A DNA stretch of 64,000 nucleotides, taken from positions 248,001-312,000 of the forward strand of contig NZ_JANWGH010000001.1 of NCBI RefSeq assembly GCF_024919275.1. Reading direction: 5' to 3'. The notes below the pieces were generated by a model. It was not told the origin of the DNA, did no database searches, and saw only the letters and a program-made list of their open reading frames with translations. Of the stretch, positions 50,157 to 60,078 are shown one piece after another (within the stretch, counting starts at the first letter, position 1; the number at the start of each line of letters is the position of its first letter). Origin of the DNA: Algoriphagus limi. Its GTDB lineage: Bacteria > Bacteroidota > Bacteroidia > Cytophagales > Cyclobacteriaceae. A program made the translations under genes and the position numbers.

Positions 50157-50462
50157 AGTCGACAGTCGACAGTCAACGGTCCATGGTCAATAGTCCATAG
50201 ACCATGGTCCATAGATTGATGAATATGAGCCTCCAATACGGTTCTTCAAAAAAGAAGAAAAGATTGAGCTGTTTAGGCATTATAAAAATTTTGTAAAAGT
50301 CCGTATTCCTCCTTTTTAAAGTTGATTGAGGATACAAAATACCAAATAGGTATTCTCCTATTTCTTTTGTCTATAATCTATTGACTATTAATTATTTACT
50401 ATCGACTATGGGCCATGGACTAACAACTAACAACCATGGACCGTCAACCGTGGACTGTTGGC
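50157..50462 (+). repeat. Inverted pair of word arrays around a gene-free core
   Basis: The left block (50157-50214) has words such as ACAGTCAACGGTCCATGG. The right block (about 50378-50462) has the complementary words CCATGGACCGTCAACC and GACTATTAATTATTTAC. The two blocks face each other around about 165 bp that contains no reading frame of note. The layout resembles a MITE-like unit. The same word family occurs inside the MBOAT gene at about 22081-22112. Confidence 0.75.
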
Positions 50463-50467
50463 AAAAT

Positions 50468-50938
50468 TCATTCAATAGTCTCAGCGATCTCGTCCATCGT
50501 TCGCTCAGCCCATTCCATTAGAGCCTGTCGCTCTGAATCTTCCAAATTTGCATCCCAATGAACCCATGTATAAATGGGAAGAGGCATTTCTTCTTCCTCA
50601 ACTTCTCCATAGATATCATCCAAAATAGCCAATTGATCGAGCGGGTCGTAATTTCCCCATTCAGAGAAATTGAGTTCCTCCCGTCCTTCCCGAATATCTT
50701 TTGCCACCAACCAGGAAAAGGGAGCAACATGGGAATACCAGGGATACTTGGTCTGATTACTATGGCAATCATAACAGGCTTTCTTGATGACTACTGAGAT
50801 TTCCTCCTCCATCCAAGGACTTTCATGAATATCCGCTGGATTTTCAGGCTCAATAGCTGGTAATTCGTTGGGAACGAGCTGAATAGCGATTAAAACTATC
50901 AATAGCCCAATCCCAACATATTTCCAAAATTTTGACAT
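50468..50938 (-). CDS. Haem-binding domain protein (CxxCH, YPWYS type)
   Basis: The 156-residue protein has an N-terminal membrane anchor (about residues 7-23) and a CYDCHSNQTKYPWYS motif (Cys55, Cys58, His59), the signature of the Bacteroidota haem-binding domain. A helical C-terminus is rich in acidic residues and Trp. It would hold a c-type haem in the periplasm, perhaps as an electron carrier. It is 5 nt downstream of another CxxCH protein on the same strand. Confidence 0.88.
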   Translation of the reverse strand: MSKFWKYVGIGLLIVLIAIQLVPNELPAIEPENPADIHESPWMEEEISVVIKKACYDCHSNQTKYPWYSHVAPFSWLVAKDIREGREELNFSEWGNYDPLDQLAILDDIYGEVEEEEMPLPIYTWVHWDANLEDSERQALMEWAERTMDEIAETIE

Positions 50939-50943
50939 GGATT

Positions 50944-51330
50944 TTATTTTTTCTTACCAGAACTCCAAGCTAAAAGTGTGGCTTTTTCTTCATCTGTTAA
51001 TTTGCCTTCTGGCTTTCGCTCTAAGAATTTTTCCGGTGGCATTTCATCCCCTTCTAAAACTTCGGTGATTTTTTTCATGGTTGCGAGAGCCTTTCCTTTT
51101 TTCGCCGACTCCAATTCATCCCAGTCTAATTTCTCCTTTCCTTTTTCATTTTTGGACTCTGCATTGTGGCATCCGTAGCATTTTTGCTGAACTACAGCCA
51201 TTACATCTTCGGGAATTGCCGGAGCTTCATCATTGAGTTCCGGTTGAATAGGGGTATCAGTTTTTGGCATAGCCTGTAGAAAAATAATCAGGGCAAAACC
51301 GAAGGCAGAAAATAAGAATAGTTTTTTCAT
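50944..51330 (-). CDS. Small periplasmic haem-binding protein (CxxCH)
   Basis: The 128-residue protein has a signal peptide or anchor (MKKLFLFSAFGFALIIFL) and CYGCHN (Cys51, Cys54, His55). GDEMPPEKFL with a conserved-looking Met is a possible axial ligand, followed by a Lys-rich C-terminus. It resembles the cytochrome-like haem-binding family of its neighbour. It is the first gene of a two-gene minus-strand unit and may pass electrons to, or share haem loading with, the 50468 protein (inference). Confidence 0.85.
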   Translation of the reverse strand: MKKLFLFSAFGFALIIFLQAMPKTDTPIQPELNDEAPAIPEDVMAVVQQKCYGCHNAESKNEKGKEKLDWDELESAKKGKALATMKKITEVLEGDEMPPEKFLERKPEGKLTDEEKATLLAWSSGKKK

Positions 51331-51656
51331 AGTTAATAGAGATTTGCTTGAATTTTAGTTTGATTAATTATACGAATACGAAATAAAAAATGGTCTTTTA
51401 ATTTAAATATTTCTATAAAATTCTGAAAATATGGGATAGACGCAAAATAATCAGGATAAATATGGATTAACTTCGCTTGATTTTTAACAGAATGGTGAAA
51501 AGAGGAGGCTTTTTTTGGGAAGAGGGGAAGATTTTGAATGAGTTAAATGGTGGCTTTACTCATTACCTAATAAACTGACAATTATCATCTTTTTACTTGA
51601 GTTTCTTCTACCGAATTTCTCTGGAAGATGAGGAAATTAGAATAAGAGAAATTCGT
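51331..51656 (+). other. Divergent spacer between the haem-protein genes and the Mla-type operon
   Basis: AT-rich and without a credible separate gene. The 3' end could be coding if the TTG at 51597 is the true mlaE start. No TAnnTTTG match of good quality was found on either strand. Confidence 0.5.
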
Positions 51657-52430
51657 ATGGCTCTATTGGATAAAATAAACAATCCCTTCTTCCAAGAGGT
51701 CGGAGATCTTGCCCGGTTTACAGGTCGCTTCTTTCGGGAAGTGGTCAAACCTAAGCAAGAGTGGGAGGAATTTATAAATCAGTGCTATTGGATTGGGTAT
51801 AAAACGTTCTCACTCGTTGGCATTACTGCCTTTATAATGGGGCTTGTTCTTACAATTCAAACTAGACCAACTTTATTAGAGTTCGGTGCAGAGTCTTTTA
51901 TTCCATCCATGGTTTCATTGGCTTTGGTTCGGGAAATAGCGCCTGTGATTACGGCTTTAATATGTGCTGGTAAAATTGGTTCAGGAATTGGTGCTGAGCT
52001 CGGATCTATGCGTGTAACCGAGCAAATTGATGCCATGGAAGTTTCGGGAACCAACCCATTTAAATATTTGGTGGTGACCCGGGTTTTGGCATCTACCGTG
52101 ATGGTACCCATCCTTTCTAGTTTGGCTATTGCTATTTCCATTTATGGGGGCTATTTGGGGGTCAATTTGAAAGGAGATGTGAATTGGTCTTTGTATTGGT
52201 ATCAGGCATACGATGCCTTAATTTATGGGGATTTTATTCCTTCCATGGTTAAGACCATTTTCTTCGGTTTTGCGATCGGGATTGTGGGAACGTATAAGGG
52301 ATATAATTCCCAGAAAGGAACAGAGGGAGTAGGTAGATCAGCAACTACAGCTGTGATTGTTGCTTCCTTGTTGGTGTTTATTTTGGATTTGGTGGCAGTT
52401 CAGATTGCCGATGTTTTGGGTTTGACTTAA
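51657..52430 (+). CDS. mlaE: Mla-type lipid ABC transporter permease
   Basis: The protein has 257 residues from the ATG at 51657; an in-frame TTG at 51597 would add 20 charged residues. It matches MlaE/YrbE permeases: an amphipathic N-terminal helix, VREIAPVITALICAGKIGSG, GAELGSMRVTEQIDAMEV and a C-terminal GTEGVGRSATTAVIVASL. With MlaF and MlaD it moves phospholipids between the inner membrane and an MCE shuttle. The next gene starts 10 nt downstream. Confidence 0.9.
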   Translation: MALLDKINNPFFQEVGDLARFTGRFFREVVKPKQEWEEFINQCYWIGYKTFSLVGITAFIMGLVLTIQTRPTLLEFGAESFIPSMVSLALVREIAPVITALICAGKIGSGIGAELGSMRVTEQIDAMEVSGTNPFKYLVVTRVLASTVMVPILSSLAIAISIYGGYLGVNLKGDVNWSLYWYQAYDALIYGDFIPSMVKTIFFGFAIGIVGTYKGYNSQKGTEGVGRSATTAVIVASLLVFILDLVAVQIADVLGLT

Positions 52431-52440
52431 GAAAGAGAAA

Positions 52441-53181
52441 GTGGAAAAGCCCATCATCAAAGTCTCCAACCTTAATAAATCATTTGGAAGCAATCATGTA
52501 TTGCGCGATTTTTCCCTTTCCTTGTTTGAGGGGGAGAATTTGGTGATCCTGGGTAAGTCAGGATCTGGAAAGTCGGTTTTGATAAAATGTATTATCCGTC
52601 TAATCGACCCTGAGTCGGGCGAAATAGTCATTTTGGATCAAGATATCAGTTTATTGGATCAGGACGAAATGGATTTGCTTCGTGCGGATGTAGGCTTTCT
52701 TTTTCAAAGTAATGCCTTGTATGATTCCATGACTGTCCGTCAAAATTTGGAATTTCCATTGCGTAGGCACTGGACGAAAGAGGAGCGGGCAGAAAAAGCA
52801 GAAGCTGCTGTATTGCAAGCCCTGGAAGATGTCGGACTTTCCCACACCATTGACATGATGCCTGCGGAATTATCAGGAGGGATGCGCAAAAGGATCGCTT
52901 TAGCGAGGACGCTGATTTTGAAGCCAAAGGTGATTTTATATGATGAGCCTACTACGGGTTTAGATCCAATAACTAGTAGGGAAATCAATGAATTGATGCT
53001 CAGCATTCAAAAAAAATATAAAACAGCGGCAATCATAATTTCGCATGATATGAACTGTATTCGGATGACTGGAAACCGGGTCATCATGCTGATTGATGGA
53101 AAAAATTATGCAGAGGGAAGTTTTGATGAACTATTAAAAAACACAGATCCCAAAGTCAGGGATTTCTTTGAGGGATTATGA
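52441..53181 (+). CDS. mlaF: Mla-type lipid ABC transporter ATPase
   Basis: The 246-residue protein has Walker A LGKSGSGKSVLIK, signature ELSGGMRKRIALAR and Walker B VILYDEPTTGLDP, with the D-loop and switch His (IISHD) intact. The order permease-ATPase-MCE is the conserved Mla layout. Start GTG at 52441. The stop overlaps the mlaD start as ATGA. Confidence 0.93.
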   Translation: MEKPIIKVSNLNKSFGSNHVLRDFSLSLFEGENLVILGKSGSGKSVLIKCIIRLIDPESGEIVILDQDISLLDQDEMDLLRADVGFLFQSNALYDSMTVRQNLEFPLRRHWTKEERAEKAEAAVLQALEDVGLSHTIDMMPAELSGGMRKRIALARTLILKPKVILYDEPTTGLDPITSREINELMLSIQKKYKTAAIIISHDMNCIRMTGNRVIMLIDGKNYAEGSFDELLKNTDPKVRDFFEGL

Positions 53182-54167
53182 AAAACGAGAAGCAAATATC
53201 AAATGCTAAATTGGGTGCCTTGGTACTCGCGGGACTGATGTTCCTGGTATTTTCACTATACATGATTGGAAAAAACCAGAATATCTGGGGAACTTCCATG
53301 AGTGTATATGTTGAATTGAACGATGTAAATGGCTTATTGACTGGCAATAATGTGCGGTATAAGGGGATGACCGTAGGGACTGTGAGTGATATTGATTTTT
53401 TGGACGAAGAGATAATTCGCGTAAGGCTTCTAATCCACAAATCCATGGCTCCTTATATTCAAAATAACTCCAAAACTACTATCAATACAGATGGCCTGAT
53501 GGGTAATAAGATTATCGAAATTCATCCGCAAGAGGAAATAGCTCCACCTATTCAGGAAGGGGATGTGCTCTATCCTTTGGAGCAGGTATCCTCAGAGGAT
53601 ATGCTTCGTCAGCTGAATTCCTCAGGTGGATATTTGGAAACTACCCTGAAGAATTTGGCCCAGATCTCAGAAAAATTAAATGAAAATGAGAATTTCTGGA
53701 AAATGATTTCAGATACACTACTTGTTGAAGAGTTAAAAGGAACAATTCGATCTTTTACAAGAGCTGGAAATCAGGCTACCCAAATGGCTCAGGCTGGTAA
53801 GGAATTATTGGAAAATATTCAAAGTGGAGATGGTTTGGCGGCTTCCCTGATTTCCGATTCGGTGATGACTCAAAATTTTGAGCGAACGCTAAGCCAAATG
53901 GAGCAAACTACTCTTGAAGCCAAGGAATTAATGATGAATGTAAATCAGATTTTAGAAGAGGTGCAAAGGGGAGAAGGGACTGCTGGGTTGATTTTAGAGG
54001 ACTCTTTATTCCGGGCGACATTGATGCAGACCTTGATCAATTTGGAAAATAGCTCGGATAATTTCAATACAAATATGGAAGCCCTCCGTTCCAATTTTCT
54101 TTTCCGGAAATACTTTAAAAAGCTAGAAAAGGAACAGAAAAAGGCAGAGAAAGAAAATAAGAAATAG
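53178..54167 (+). CDS. mlaD: MCE-domain lipid-binding protein
   Basis: The 329-residue protein has one N-terminal membrane anchor (LGALVLAGLMFLVFSLYMIG). The MCE domain follows at about residues 38-115 (VYVELNDVNGLLTGNNVRYKG, TVGTVSDIDF). A long helical C-terminal part (about 150-320) is likely to form the periplasmic coiled-coil needle, and the extreme C-terminus is Lys/Glu-rich. It binds lipid on the outer face and partners MlaE and MlaF. The gene is followed by 290 bp without genes and a hairpin at 54432. Confidence 0.9.
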   Translation: MKNEKQISNAKLGALVLAGLMFLVFSLYMIGKNQNIWGTSMSVYVELNDVNGLLTGNNVRYKGMTVGTVSDIDFLDEEIIRVRLLIHKSMAPYIQNNSKTTINTDGLMGNKIIEIHPQEEIAPPIQEGDVLYPLEQVSSEDMLRQLNSSGGYLETTLKNLAQISEKLNENENFWKMISDTLLVEELKGTIRSFTRAGNQATQMAQAGKELLENIQSGDGLAASLISDSVMTQNFERTLSQMEQTTLEAKELMMNVNQILEEVQRGEGTAGLILEDSLFRATLMQTLINLENSSDNFNTNMEALRSNFLFRKYFKKLEKEQKKAEKENKK

Positions 54168-54431
54168 AATTTAAAAAGGATACCTGAACCTATGTGGCCT
54201 ATGTGGTGCTCAAGTGTTCTGAGTAAAATTTTCAACTATTTCATGTTTTTTTCTTGATAGGGTGGGACATCTTTTATTTGAATAATCTTGGATCCATAAA
54301 TGCCTAGATTTATTCAATGTTCCCTATGTTTCTATGTGGTTTTTAATCTTTTTTATCAAAAGAAAAAGCCAAGCTACCTCTTTAGCTCAAATCACTTAGG
54401 ACTTGAATTGAGAAGAAACTTGGCTATTGGA

Positions 54432-54454
54432 TCTTACTTTCGGTAAGACTTTTT
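54432..54454 (+). terminator. Likely terminator of the Mla-type operon
   Basis: TCTTAC and GTAAGA form a perfect 6-bp stem around TTTCG, followed by C and five T. A wider pair AGCCAAG...CTTGGCT (about 54370-54425) lies just upstream. It is oriented for plus-strand transcription. Confidence 0.5.
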
Positions 54455-54460
54455 CTTAAA

Positions 54461-54847
54461 TCAGAATGCTAATGCTGCTAAACCCAGCTTGGATTTGAGA
54501 GGATTTATTCCTTTTAAAATTTGACCGGTGTATTTTTTCACCAGGTCATTTCCCAGTAAATCCATCAAAAATTTGGTTCGCTTATCCTTTAAACCCAGGA
54601 TGCTTGCTTTCTTATCATCATCAGAACCTGAGCCGCCTGTGATTTTCATCAATTCGTCCACAAAGCTTTTATTGTTTGTTTTGAGTTTCGATTCCTGATC
54701 AGAGTTTAATCCCAAGCCCTTGGTATTGTCCAGAATGTCCAAAACCTGTGAAGAAAGATCCATTTTTGGAAGTTTGACCTGTGCTTCAGCCTGAAAAGAA
54801 AAGAAAAATAGACCAACGATTGCGAGTAAGAATAATTTAGATTTCAT
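54461..54847 (-). CDS. Small secreted protein, function unknown
   Basis: From the ATG at 54847 the protein has 128 residues and a clean signal peptide (MKSKLFLLAIVG to FQAEAQ). An upstream in-frame start at 54916 would put 23 residues before the signal and is rejected. The mature part is helical and Lys/Asp/Leu-rich (VLDILDNTKGLGLNSDQESK; FLMDLLGNDLVKKYTG), with a Gly/Ser/Asp linker. I do not recognise a family with certainty. It is a single gene on the minus strand. Confidence 0.65.
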   Translation of the reverse strand: MKSKLFLLAIVGLFFFSFQAEAQVKLPKMDLSSQVLDILDNTKGLGLNSDQESKLKTNNKSFVDELMKITGGSGSDDDKKASILGLKDKRTKFLMDLLGNDLVKKYTGQILKGINPLKSKLGLAALAF

Positions 54848-54991
54848 AAGAGTTAGATTAAAATTGAAATGGAAGTTAATAAAATGAGATTGAATTAACA
54901 GAAAGCATTTGTTCAAAAAACTTGAATTTGGATGATTTAATGCACTTCATAGGCCTTTTTGTTTCATCCTTGGGTGTATATATTAAAATTA

Positions 54992-55026
54992 AAAAAACTG
55001 CCGAAAAATGAATCTCGGCAGTTTTT
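54992..55026 (-). terminator. Bidirectional terminator after the tricorn-type protease gene
   Basis: ACTGCCGA and TCGGCAGT pair around a short A-rich loop, with an A-tract on one side and a T-tract on the other, so it can act on either strand. It lies 16 bp beyond the minus-strand S41 peptidase stop. Confidence 0.85.
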
Positions 55027-55041
55027 TTGACTTTGGCATTC

Positions 55042-58000
55042 TTAATTATCCTTTTTAGGTCTAAAGTATCTGATCGGAGCAGCAGGTTCAGGTTTGAGTT
55101 CCACTCCTTCTGTTTTCAAAAGCTCCAAGGCTTCTTTTACCGCTCGTTCCAATTGGGGATCTTTTCCGGCAACTACCTCAGCTGGGGTTTGCTCTACAGG
55201 AATATCCGGAGAGATACCAACTCCTTCCACTGCCCACTCACCATTAATATCATAGAATCCGCCTCTAGGAGCTACCATTCGACCTCCGTCCACAAAAGGA
55301 GGGGTGTCCCAGGTTCCTACTAATCCTCCCCATGTTTTCGTACCAATCAAAGGTCCTATTTTCATTTTATTGAATAAGTAGGGAAGTAAGTCCCCTCCGG
55401 AACCTGCTCGGCCATTGATCAACATGACCTTAGGGCCCCAAATTCCAGACATAGGAGTGGTAAAAGGTTTATGGTCATTTGCCCTGGAATTGAAATAGCC
55501 ATGTAATTCTCTGGCCATGATATCGACCATGTAATCAGCTGCAGAACCTCCTCCATTATTTCGTTCGTCAATAACAGCACCTTTCTTGTCCTGCTGTGCA
55601 AAGTAGTATCGGTTGAAGAAAGTATAGCCTGGCTGACCTGTGTTTGGAAGGTAGACATAGGCTAACTTTCCACCTGAAAGTTCATCTACTTTTCTTCTAT
55701 TTCCTTCCACCCAACCCATCAAACGTAATTGGTTTTCATTTGTCACAGGAAGTGTAGCAATCATCCGAGCTCCGTCCATTCCAGGTTTACTGTTCAAGTG
55801 AATGGTGGTGTATTGATTGGCAGTTCCTTCCAAATATTTATATAGGTTGGTATTTGGTTTTATTTCTTTACCATTGATAGCCACGATATACTCTCCAACT
55901 TTTGCTTGATTGCTGGGATGGGAGAGTGGTGCTCTTAGGTTTGGATTCCAGGATTCTCCTGTATAGATTTTTTTGATTCTAAAATTTCCATTCACCACTT
56001 CAAAATCGGCACCCAATAAGCCAATAGGAACTCGCTCGATATCTGGAAAGTCTCCTCCCCGAGTATAGGAGTGTCCGACGGCAACTTCTCCACCAAGAAT
56101 ATCAATGATGTAATTCATGTCTGTTCGATGTCTGACATGGGCTACCCAAGGCTTGTACCATTCATAAATCTCATCCCACGGAGCTCCATGGACATTATCG
56201 ACATACAAAAAGTCCCGCTGATAGCGCCAGCCTTCCCGGTAGATTTGCTGCCATTCTTCCTGCGGATTGACTTTAATTTTCATGGAAGCAATTGCTTTTA
56301 AAGCCCCATCTCCTGGTTTTTTAGAGCCTCCATTTGTATCCACAATTCCCCAAGTAGAACCGCTTCGATAGAGGAGTGATTTTCGATCTTTTGAAACAAC
56401 TACCTCATTGACCCGAGAAAGAAAATCATCGGCCTTCCTTTTTTTGAAATCATACTTTTTCAAAGCGGTTCCTTCGTTTGGAATACTCTCCATGAAGAAG
56501 ACCGTTCCTTCAGGTCCAGGAGCTAAACCCGTATAATTTCTTGCAGGAATATCCACAGCAATTATTCGATCCATGATTCCAGAAGCTGTGACTTGAACCA
56601 TCTTGTTCTCTTCAGACTTCTTGTCCTCTCCAGACATGTTCGTTCCCTCATCACTTTGAGGTAAGAGCGGTGATTTGTCATTTTCATTCAAAATGGTCAA
56701 ATAAAGGCTGCGAGTTACCGGTCTATCATAGCTGCTCATATCCAGCCAACCTGTATTCAGGCCGAAATCCGTGCTTGCCAAGTAATAGAGATACATACCG
56801 CTATCATCCCAAGCAGGAGAAATGGCATCTGCCAAGGCATCGGTTACTTGGATTTTTTCTCCTGTTTCTACCTGATAAATGAAAATGGATTTATACTGAT
56901 TATCCATTAATCGGGAATATGCAATCCATTTTCCGTCAGGAGACCAAACTGGATTCATACTCCGATTCGGATGAGCATAGCGATCTGTTTCGACGATTTT
57001 AGCGCTACCACTTTCCACGTTCACTACCCATATATTGTAATCGGTATCCGTAAATGCGAGATGATTTCCATCTGGAGACCATTCGGGTTTGAAGAAGAAA
57101 CTAGGATCAGGAATGGCAATGGTTTTTTCGATTTTGGTACCGGTTTGATCGGAAATCACCAACTGATATTCTCCACTTTCATCCGAGAAATAAGCGATTT
57201 TTTCTCCGTCTGGAGACCAAGCGGGTGCGCGTTCAGCTGAAGCAGAGGAATTGGTGATATTTCTTCCAGCGCCATTTTCTTTGGGAATGGTGATGATTTC
57301 ACCTCTAAATTCAAACACAGCCCGATTGCCATTTGGAGCTAATTGAGGATTTTGGAGCTGATTAGCAGAAACATCCACCCATCGCTCTCTGGCCCAGAAG
57401 AAGTCTCCTTTGACTTCAATGGGAACTTGCTTTAGCGATCCATCAGAAGGATTATACAAGTGAAGGTAACCTCCTTGTTCCAAAACAATGGCGTCCGGTC
57501 CGGCATCTATGGTTTTGATATCGAAATCTTTGAGAAAAGTTTCTTGTTTTTCCTGTCCGGTAGCCGGGTCAAATGACCAAAGGTTAGCTAAATAATCCCT
57601 CTCGGAAATGTAATATACCTTATTACCCAACCAAACTGGATCGGTATGTCGCTCTCCGTCCAATTGAGGAGTCATTTTTAAGTCAAGACTTTTCAAGTCT
57701 ACTATCCATATGGGTTTTGCCTGTCCACCCCGATGGTTTCGCCATTCAGGATCCCAAAAAGAAATTTGTTGATAGGCGATATGGGAACCGTCAGGAGATA
57801 TTTCTCCATTTACAGCCCGTGGAATTACCAAAGGTTGAGGCATTCCTCCTGTAAGAGGAATCTCGTAAAACTTGGACTCTTGGGTTGGATGACTTTCTCT
57901 TCCAGATGAGAAGATGACTTTGCTTCCATCGGCCGACCATCCTGTAACTAGATCATTTCCAGGATGCCAAGTCAGTCGTTTCGGTTCGCCTCCTTCAGAA

Positions 58001-58272
58001 GGAATGAGGTAAACGTCCACATTGCCATCATATTCACCGGTAAAGGCAATGTGTTTTCCATCGGGAGAAAAATGGGGAAGGCTTTCCTCTCCTTCATTGG
58101 AAGTAAGCCGAATGGCCTGACCGCCGTTTCGGGAGACTTTCCAAAGATCGTTTGCATAGACAAATACAATCTCATTTTGACTTAGACTTGGTTGCCTAAG
58201 TAGCTGGGTTCCTTGTCCCCAAGCGGAGAAAATCAAACCTCCGGCAAGGAAGAAAGTAATGAGTTTTTTCAT
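55042..58272 (-). CDS. Tricorn-type S41 family serine protease
   Basis: The protein has 1076 residues from the ATG at 58272 (a TTG two codons upstream is possible), with a signal peptide ending AWGQG. The N-terminal 600 residues form beta-propeller blades with repeated SPDG signatures (HFSPDGKHIAFTG, WSPDGEKIAYF, WSPDGKWIAYS). A tricorn core, a PDZ domain (about 790-860, VGEYIVAINGKEI) and the S41 catalytic domain follow: AVIDERNNGGG and LINGRAGSGGDLLPY with the nucleophile Ser. It degrades peptides in the periplasm or outside. It is a single gene with its own terminator. Confidence 0.93.
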   Translation of the reverse strand: MKKLITFFLAGGLIFSAWGQGTQLLRQPSLSQNEIVFVYANDLWKVSRNGGQAIRLTSNEGEESLPHFSPDGKHIAFTGEYDGNVDVYLIPSEGGEPKRLTWHPGNDLVTGWSADGSKVIFSSGRESHPTQESKFYEIPLTGGMPQPLVIPRAVNGEISPDGSHIAYQQISFWDPEWRNHRGGQAKPIWIVDLKSLDLKMTPQLDGERHTDPVWLGNKVYYISERDYLANLWSFDPATGQEKQETFLKDFDIKTIDAGPDAIVLEQGGYLHLYNPSDGSLKQVPIEVKGDFFWARERWVDVSANQLQNPQLAPNGNRAVFEFRGEIITIPKENGAGRNITNSSASAERAPAWSPDGEKIAYFSDESGEYQLVISDQTGTKIEKTIAIPDPSFFFKPEWSPDGNHLAFTDTDYNIWVVNVESGSAKIVETDRYAHPNRSMNPVWSPDGKWIAYSRLMDNQYKSIFIYQVETGEKIQVTDALADAISPAWDDSGMYLYYLASTDFGLNTGWLDMSSYDRPVTRSLYLTILNENDKSPLLPQSDEGTNMSGEDKKSEENKMVQVTASGIMDRIIAVDIPARNYTGLAPGPEGTVFFMESIPNEGTALKKYDFKKRKADDFLSRVNEVVVSKDRKSLLYRSGSTWGIVDTNGGSKKPGDGALKAIASMKIKVNPQEEWQQIYREGWRYQRDFLYVDNVHGAPWDEIYEWYKPWVAHVRHRTDMNYIIDILGGEVAVGHSYTRGGDFPDIERVPIGLLGADFEVVNGNFRIKKIYTGESWNPNLRAPLSHPSNQAKVGEYIVAINGKEIKPNTNLYKYLEGTANQYTTIHLNSKPGMDGARMIATLPVTNENQLRLMGWVEGNRRKVDELSGGKLAYVYLPNTGQPGYTFFNRYYFAQQDKKGAVIDERNNGGGSAADYMVDIMARELHGYFNSRANDHKPFTTPMSGIWGPKVMLINGRAGSGGDLLPYLFNKMKIGPLIGTKTWGGLVGTWDTPPFVDGGRMVAPRGGFYDINGEWAVEGVGISPDIPVEQTPAEVVAGKDPQLERAVKEALELLKTEGVELKPEPAAPIRYFRPKKDN

Positions 58273-58484
58273 GCTCAATTGATTTGGGTTTGATTAAAAA
58301 TAGGGGAAAAATTCCTTCATCGCTAACCGATCATGTAGTTAGCAATCTTGGGTTTCAAATTTGCTTCAATTGCTTTACCTAAAAGTTCTTGGTTTTTGAA
58401 AAAATAAAGGGATTAGCTATTCTTTTCCTTTTTCGGCAAATTGATTAGTAATCGTATTCCTTATTCGCTCTATCTAATTTTCTT

Positions 58485-60050
58485 ATGAAAAAACCGCATA
58501 TCCAACTACTCATTTCCCTAATGGGTTTGCTTCTCCAATTTTCTTGTCAATCCAATTCTGATGATGTAAAAAATCAAACCGAGGCCAAAAAACCGAATAT
58601 TGTTATCATCTACATGGATGACTTGGGATATGGGGATGTAAGTGCTTATCAAGCGGGGACTTTGAATACTCCCAATATGGATCAACTTTTCAATGAAGGA
58701 ATCCGCTTTACCAATGGCTATGCTTCATCTGCTACCTGTACTCCAAGTCGCTATGCATTGCTGACGGGTGTCTATCCTTGGCGAAATAAAAATGCTAAAA
58801 TTCTTCCAGGAACAGCTCCTTTATTGATCGATACGGCGCAATATACTCTTCCAAAAATGCTTCAGGAAAACGGCTACAGCACAGGGATTGTGGGAAAATG
58901 GCATTTAGGATTGGGCTTAGGGAATGTAGATTGGAATCAGGAAATCAAGCCGGGACCCAATCAGGTTGGCTTTGATTACTCTTATATTTTAGCTGCTACG
59001 CAAGACCGCGTTCCTACGGTTTATATCGAAAATGGGAGAGTAGTAGGCCTTGATTCAAAGGACCCAATCGAAGTGAATTATCAGGAGAATTTCCCCGGTG
59101 AGCCTACTGCTCTTTCTAATCCAGAAATGCTAGAAATGAAGTGGCATCATGGTCATAATAACAGCATTGTCAATGGAATTCCTCGAATTGGTTTCATGAA
59201 AGGTGGGGATGCGGCAAAATGGAGTGATGTGGATATGGCGGACCATTTTCTCGAAAAAGCACGACTTTTTGTGGATGAGCATGCTAATTCTGACAAGCCT
59301 TTTTTCTTGTATTATGCCATGCAGCAACCGCATGTACCCCGAACCCCTCATCCTCGGTTTGTAGGGAAATCAGGGATGGGACCTCGTGGAGATGTGATTT
59401 TGGAAGCTGATTGGGTGGTAGGAGAGTTTATGAAAACTTTGGAAGAAGCAGGAATTCTAGAAAATACCCTGATAATTTTCAGTAGCGACAACGGCCCAGT
59501 GATCAATGATGGGTATTTTGATGATTCAGTTGAAAAGCTGGGTGACCATACTCCATGGGGACCTTTGCGTGGAGGAAAATACAGTTTATTTGAGGCAGGC
59601 ACCCGAGTGCCTTTTGCTGTATTTTGGAAAGGAACAATTCAACCACAAGTTTCAGATGCTTTGGTGACTCAGATTGATTTGATGGCCTCTATAGGTGCAT
59701 TAGTGGGAGCGACTATTCATTCCAATGACAGCCAAAATCTACTTAATACCTTTTTGGGGAAAAGTCAGGAAGGACGATCCGAGTTTGTTTTGGAGGCTAC
59801 GAGCAGAACAGCTTTTCGACAGGGAGATTGGGTAATGATTCCTCCATATCCGGGACCCGAGGTATTGGGAAATGTAAATATCGAAATGGGGAATTCCTCC
59901 GACTATCAACTTTACAATCTCAAGGAGGATATTGGACAGCAAAACAACCTCGCTAACTCTAATCCTGAGAAGCTACAGGAAATGATTCAAAAATATGAAG
60001 CCATCCGCAATCAGGAAGATATGGAGGTAGAACAGGTGGAGCTAAAATAA
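58485..60050 (+). CDS. Sulfatase (formylglycine type, lipoprotein)
   Basis: The 521-residue protein has a lipobox (LLQFSC, Cys21) and then the alkaline-phosphatase-like sulfatase fold. IVIIYMDDLGYGD binds the metal. ATCTPSRYALLTG is the CxPSR motif in which Cys85 would be converted to formylglycine. IVGKWHLGLG and FSSDNGP complete the site. The family removes sulfate esters from glycans or small aryl substrates. The maturase is not in this window. The nearby GH99-like lipoprotein suggests use of sulfated polysaccharide, but the two are convergent and not cotranscribed. Confidence 0.92.
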   Translation: MKKPHIQLLISLMGLLLQFSCQSNSDDVKNQTEAKKPNIVIIYMDDLGYGDVSAYQAGTLNTPNMDQLFNEGIRFTNGYASSATCTPSRYALLTGVYPWRNKNAKILPGTAPLLIDTAQYTLPKMLQENGYSTGIVGKWHLGLGLGNVDWNQEIKPGPNQVGFDYSYILAATQDRVPTVYIENGRVVGLDSKDPIEVNYQENFPGEPTALSNPEMLEMKWHHGHNNSIVNGIPRIGFMKGGDAAKWSDVDMADHFLEKARLFVDEHANSDKPFFLYYAMQQPHVPRTPHPRFVGKSGMGPRGDVILEADWVVGEFMKTLEEAGILENTLIIFSSDNGPVINDGYFDDSVEKLGDHTPWGPLRGGKYSLFEAGTRVPFAVFWKGTIQPQVSDALVTQIDLMASIGALVGATIHSNDSQNLLNTFLGKSQEGRSEFVLEATSRTAFRQGDWVMIPPYPGPEVLGNVNIEMGNSSDYQLYNLKEDIGQQNNLANSNPEKLQEMIQKYEAIRNQEDMEVEQVELK

Positions 60051-60078
60051 GCTTCTTGTGTTTATTTAACCGGCTCTC

